From the NCBI GenBank assembly GCA_945870085.1, contig CAMBQX010000004.1, positions 1 to 24,376 on the forward strand: 24,376 nt of DNA, given 5' to 3'. The translations under genes were made by a program, and so were the position numbers. The notes under the pieces are model-generated. The model made no database searches, was not told the origin of the DNA, and saw nothing but the letters and a program-made list of their open reading frames with translations. Below, piece by piece: positions 21,135 to 24,376 of the stretch (the first letter of the stretch is position 1; each line of letters opens with the position of its first letter). Origin of the DNA: Bifidobacterium breve (GTDB taxonomy: Bacteria > Actinomycetota > Actinomycetes > S36-B12).

Positions 21135-22205
21135 CTAGGCCAGCCAGGTACGCAACTGTAACTCGCAGGCCCGCAGTTGCTCAAGTGGTACATGCTCGTC
21201 AGCACTATGTGCAAGTGATGGGTCCCCCGGTCCAAAATTTAGGGCCGGGGTACCCATCGCCGAAAACCGGGCGACATCAGTCCAGCCGAACTTGGGCGCC
21301 GGGGCTTGCCCAACCGCGGCAACAAACTCCGCAGCAGCCGGGCGATCAAGCCCAGGCCAGGCGCCCGCAGCCAGATCAACAACAACCACGTCGTAGCCCT
21401 CAAAAACTTTCTCAACATGAGCCTTAGCCTCAGCAGTTGAGCGATCCGGCGCGAACCGATAGTTCACGGTCACTACACAACTATCGGGGATCACATTTCC
21501 CGCTATACCGGCGTTGATCGCAACGGCATTTAGCCCCTCGCGATACTCCAGGCCGTCGACGATCGGCCGCCTGGGCACATAAGAACCAAGTATCTGAAGC
21601 ACATCCACGGCTGAGTGGACGGCGTTTTCACCGAGCCAAGAGCGGGCACTATGTGCTCGCACACCGTTAACACTGATCTCGGCGCGCAAGGTGCCTTGGC
21701 ATCCGGCTTCGATAGCAGCATTAGACGGCTCCAGCAAAATTGCGAGGTCGGCCTCTAAGAGGTGCGGTTGCTGATCAGCAAGTTTCTGCAACCCGTTAAA
21801 TTCTCCTGCGACTTCCTCGCACTCATAAAAGATGTAGGTAACATCGCGGTTAGGGGTGGCAAGAGTCGCCGCTAGGCGAAGCGCAACTGCCACCCCGCCC
21901 TTCATGTCACATGAACCCAAGCCGTAAAGCCGGTCACCTACGAAGTGATGCGGAATATTGTCAGCAGCTGGCACGGTGTCGAGATGACCGCCAATCAGCA
22001 CCCGCTCCGAATGACCCAGTTGGGTTTGGGCCACGATGGTGTTACCAAAGCGCTGAACCAATAGGTGCCCGCAGCCCGCTAAGGCGGCGTGCACCAAATC
22101 CGCCAACTGCGCTTCCTGGTGCGACTGGCTCGGGACATCGATCAAGGCAGCCGTAAGGGCTACAACATCTGTCGATAGGTCCAAGGTTCGATCAGCGATG
22201 GCCAC
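21135..22205 (-). CDS. dapE: succinyl-diaminopimelate desuccinylase
   Basis: A 356-residue M20 metallopeptidase. It hydrolyses N-succinyl-LL-diaminopimelate in the lysine and meso-diaminopimelate pathway, feeding peptidoglycan. Metal and catalytic residues are His74 and Asp76 (GGHLDTVP), Asp100 (GSCDMKGG) and Glu130-Glu131 (YECEEVAGEFNG). I chose GTG 22205 because TACCGT lies 6 nt upstream and homology starts here; the longer frame would run through dapD. It is divergent from dapD, the gene for the preceding succinylation. Confidence 0.9.
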   Translation of the reverse strand: MAIADRTLDLSTDVVALTAALIDVPSQSHQEAQLADLVHAALAGCGHLLVQRFGNTIVAQTQLGHSERVLIGGHLDTVPAADNIPHHFVGDRLYGLGSCDMKGGVAVALRLAATLATPNRDVTYIFYECEEVAGEFNGLQKLADQQPHLLEADLAILLEPSNAAIEAGCQGTLRAEISVNGVRAHSARSWLGENAVHSAVDVLQILGSYVPRRPIVDGLEYREGLNAVAINAGIAGNVIPDSCVVTVNYRFAPDRSTAEAKAHVEKVFEGYDVVVVDLAAGAWPGLDRPAAAEFVAAVGQAPAPKFGWTDVARFSAMGTPALNFGPGDPSLAHSADEHVPLEQLRACELQLRTWLA

Positions 22206-22210
22206 ATGGA

Positions 22211-22217
22211 TACGGTA
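22211..22217. promoter_or_regulatory. symmetric bidirectional -10 box, dapE (-) and dapD (+)
   Basis: TACGGTA. The plus strand TACGGT (22211-22216) is 6 nt before ATG 22223. The minus strand TACCGT (22217-22212) is 6 nt before GTG 22205. One 7-bp sequence thus appears to serve both genes, with no room for leaders. Confidence 0.6.
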
Positions 22218-22222
22218 GTGCG

Positions 22223-23170
22223 ATGAGCACTCATCCTGAATTAACCCCGGTGACCGGCCCCGCCTCGGCCATCGGCCTCGCGACCATAGCTGGCGATGTT
22301 GTGCTGGACGTTTGGTATCCAGCCCCAACACTCGGTGCCATCCCAAAGGATGTCCCTGATATCAGTAGCGGCATCAATTCAACCGAAACCATCAGCGCTC
22401 AGGTCCGCAGCATTTCCACAACTATCCCCGATCTGTCGGCGCCCCCAACCGACACAGCGGACGCCTACCTACGCCTTCACCTGCTCTCGCATCGGATTGT
22501 GCGACCGCGCACCATCAACCTTGATGGGATATTCGGGTTGCTGCCCATCGTCGCCTGGACTGACTCTGGCCCCGTGCCCCTTGATCGACTCACCGAGGTG
22601 CGCCTTCGTGCTCGGTCAAAAGGCCATCACCTAACCGTGTTCGGAGTCGACCGATTCCCGCGGATGGTCGATTACGTAGTACCAAGTGGCGTGCGCATCG
22701 CCGACGCCGATCGAGTTCGCCTAGGTGCCCACTTGGCTTCGGGCACCGTGGTGATGCACGAGGGCTTCGTCAATTTCAATGCCGGCACTCTTGGCACCTC
22801 AATGGTCGAAGGCCGCATCTCTGCCGGCGTGGTCGTCGATGACGGCTCTGACATTGGTGGCGGGGCCTCCATCATGGGCACCTTGTCCGGTGGCGGCAAG
22901 GAAGTTGTCAGCATTGGCAAAGGCTGCTTAATAGGTGCTAACGCCGGAGTCGGATTGTCCTTGGGCGCAAATTGTGTTGTCGAAGCTGGCCTTTACGTAA
23001 CCGCCGGCTCCAAAGTGACCTTGCCGGACGGCAGTGTCGCAAAAGCTAGTGAAGTGTCTGGTGCCGATGACCTACTGTTTCGACGTAACTCCCAAAGCGG
23101 TGCAATCGAAGTTGTCATGCGCACCGGCACCTGGGGCGGGCTGAACACCGCATTGCACGCCACCGATTAA
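22223..23170 (+). CDS. dapD: tetrahydrodipicolinate N-succinyltransferase, actinobacterial type
   Basis: A 315-residue acyltransferase. It transfers succinyl from succinyl-CoA to tetrahydrodipicolinate in diaminopimelate synthesis, two steps before DapE. The N-terminal part (LDVWYPAPTLGAIP) is of the actinobacterial form. The C-terminal half is a left-handed beta-helix of hexapeptide repeats (VRLGAHLASGTVVMHEGFVN; GTSMVEGRISAGVVVDDGSD; IGANAGVGLSLGANCVVEAG). ATG 22223 follows a leaderless -10 box. No clear terminator is visible after the stop. Confidence 0.93.
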   Translation: MSTHPELTPVTGPASAIGLATIAGDVVLDVWYPAPTLGAIPKDVPDISSGINSTETISAQVRSISTTIPDLSAPPTDTADAYLRLHLLSHRIVRPRTINLDGIFGLLPIVAWTDSGPVPLDRLTEVRLRARSKGHHLTVFGVDRFPRMVDYVVPSGVRIADADRVRLGAHLASGTVVMHEGFVNFNAGTLGTSMVEGRISAGVVVDDGSDIGGGASIMGTLSGGGKEVVSIGKGCLIGANAGVGLSLGANCVVEAGLYVTAGSKVTLPDGSVAKASEVSGADDLLFRRNSQSGAIEVVMRTGTWGGLNTALHATD

Positions 23171-23223
23171 TTCCCAATCAAAACCGGCAGTGTCACGGTG
23201 CGTGAAACCATTAAAGAGCATCT

Positions 23224-23700
23224 TCAGCCTAGGCCGGTTGAGCTCTCCCGCGACAGCATCTGGCCATCATTGGCTCTAATCACCTGACGCTGCGCTAGCG
23301 GGGCTAGTAGTTGCACATCGACCCAAACCTGAGAGGCGCTGAGCCCGACCGCCGGGCAACTGATATTGCGAGGCGAGGTCACCGATGCACCCACATACAC
23401 CGCTGCTGCATCCTCAGACTGAGCGATATCAACCACATCGTCGGCGCACAGGCCTTCAGCGGGTAAGGCAACCGATATTTGCACGACCGTGTCGACAATC
23501 GTGGGCCGAAAAGCCAACGGCTCCAAATTTTCGGTCACCAAGCCAAGTTGGCGAAGTGGGCCGGACGCCGCGAACACCCCAAGGCCAAGAACTACCACCC
23601 CTGCCAAAATCACCAACCCCAGCAGCCACCAAATGATTACCGGATTACGTTTGCGGGGCGCATCAAACTCCCGGATACCCGGAATTAGGGGCCCGCTCAT
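23224..23700 (-). CDS. membrane-anchored protein of unknown function
   Basis: A 158-residue protein I do not recognise. It has a charged N-terminus (FDAPRKRNP), one membrane helix at about 22-45 (IIWWLLGLVILAGVVVLGLG) and an extracytoplasmic domain of about 110 residues. That domain has two cysteines (LCADDVV and NISCPAV) that could form a disulfide. GGAAGGAGG precedes ATG 23700. It lies 40 bp downstream of clpC on the same strand and may be cotranscribed with it. Confidence 0.7.
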   Translation of the reverse strand: MSGPLIPGIREFDAPRKRNPVIIWWLLGLVILAGVVVLGLGVFAASGPLRQLGLVTENLEPLAFRPTIVDTVVQISVALPAEGLCADDVVDIAQSEDAAAVYVGASVTSPRNISCPAVGLSASQVWVDVQLLAPLAQRQVIRANDGQMLSRESSTGLG

Positions 23701-23740
23701 GATGGTGGCCCCTCCTTCCGGTACCTGGACTAGACCCTAA

Positions 23741-24376
23741 TTATTCCGCGACGGTTCCGGCTGCTTCGATCGGTGGGGAATCGGGCAATTCGGTCTTCGG
23801 AGTAGCGGTAAAGGTGAACTCCCGTTCGGCGCCTTCACCGGTGACATCGACGACCACAATTGAACCCTGCGGCATTTCACCGAAGAGCATCTTCTCACTC
23901 ATTGGATCTTCAAGGTCACGCTGAATCGTGCGACGCAGTGGGCGGGCACCCATCACCGGGTCATATCCACGCTCTGCGAGCAATGCCTTAGCTCCAAGTG
24001 TCAACTCGATTCCCATGTTCATGTCCTGCAGGCGCAGATCCAATGCGGCAACCATGAGATCGACGATCTTGACGATTTCCTCTTGGGTGAGCTGATGGAA
24101 CACGATGGTGTCGTCGATGCGGTTCAAGAACTCCGGACGGAAGTGCTGCTTGAGTTCTTGTTGCACCTTCGCCTTCATCCGCTCATAAGCGCTTTCGTCG
24201 TCATTCTCTGGCGCAAAGCCCAGCAGGACGCCCTTTGACACATCGCGGCTACCTAGGTTGGTAGTCATGATGATGACCGTGTTTTTGAAGTCGATCATGC
24301 GGCCCTGCGCATCGGTCAATCGGCCTTCTTCGAGAACCTGCAACAAGGTGTTGAAGATATCCGGATGGGCCTTTTC
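23741..24376 (-). CDS. clpC: ATP-dependent Clp protease ATPase subunit ClpC, 3' end
   Basis: The last 211 residues of a ClpC/Hsp100 unfoldase; the gene continues past the window edge. Visible are LLQVLEEGRLTDAQGRMIDF of the second AAA+ domain, sensor-1 MTTNLGSRD, the arginine-finger region FRPEFLNRIDD, and the C-terminal D2-small domain with GYDPVMGARPLRRTIQRDLE. It feeds substrates to ClpP in the cytoplasm. The acidic C-terminal tail (PPIEAAGTVAE) fits actinobacterial ClpC1. Confidence 0.92.
   Translation of the reverse strand, partial: EKAHPDIFNTLLQVLEEGRLTDAQGRMIDFKNTVIIMTTNLGSRDVSKGVLLGFAPENDDESAYERMKAKVQQELKQHFRPEFLNRIDDTIVFHQLTQEEIVKIVDLMVAALDLRLQDMNMGIELTLGAKALLAERGYDPVMGARPLRRTIQRDLEDPMSEKMLFGEMPQGSIVVVDVTGEGAEREFTFTATPKTELPDSPPIEAAGTVAE

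Overview
The window looks like chromosomal DNA of an actinomycete (Actinomycetota). The small families DUF3107 and DUF3117, an actinobacterial-type DapD, the gene order MgtE_N/CBS - DUF1003 - Mrp - TatB, and the ferritin-fold protein beside a DEAD-box helicase all point there. Many starts lack a Shine-Dalgarno (SD) sequence and instead have a TANNNT -10 box 6-7 nt upstream, as in leaderless actinobacterial genes. I cannot name a genus.

Positions 1-5440 are accessory DNA. They hold a truncated CpaF/TadA-type pilus ATPase, then a minus-strand array of at least eight related copies of a 53-61 codon gene (called spa-1 to spa-8 here, local labels only), interrupted by one insertion sequence. Six copies are intact, one is frameshifted and one is a remnant. 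Each intact copy encodes a conserved N-terminal part of about 39 residues, a hypervariable and often cysteine-rich stretch of 7-15 residues, and a conserved tail (mostly CFEGNEE). Every copy with a start has GGA(G/A/C) six nucleotides before it, and changes between copies fall largely in third codon positions. This array is the strongest candidate for an undescribed system. I recognise no family, and the window holds no modification enzyme or exporter for it. The insertion sequence (2117-3496) sits in one intergenic repeat with a 5-bp target duplication, and its DD35E transposase gene is broken.

Positions 5438-18900 are dense housekeeping DNA: an alpha/beta hydrolase divergent from a TetR regulator, DUF3107, a ferritin-fold protein divergent from a DEAD-box helicase, a GHKL ATPase, a Nudix - acyl-CoA dehydrogenase - CitE-like lyase group, an EamA transporter divergent from an MgtE_N/CBS protein with DUF1003 and Mrp downstream, then TatB, an HtrA-type protease and an O-methyltransferase.

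Positions 18900-24376 hold DUF3117, an overlapping operon (LOG-type protein, DivIVA-like membrane protein, SRPBCC protein), YceI, the divergent lysine/diaminopimelate genes dapE and dapD, a small membrane protein and the 3' end of clpC. dapD/dapE are only 17 bp apart and EamA/MgtE_N only 23 bp. In both gaps the two -10 boxes overlap on opposite strands, suggesting bidirectional leaderless promoters.
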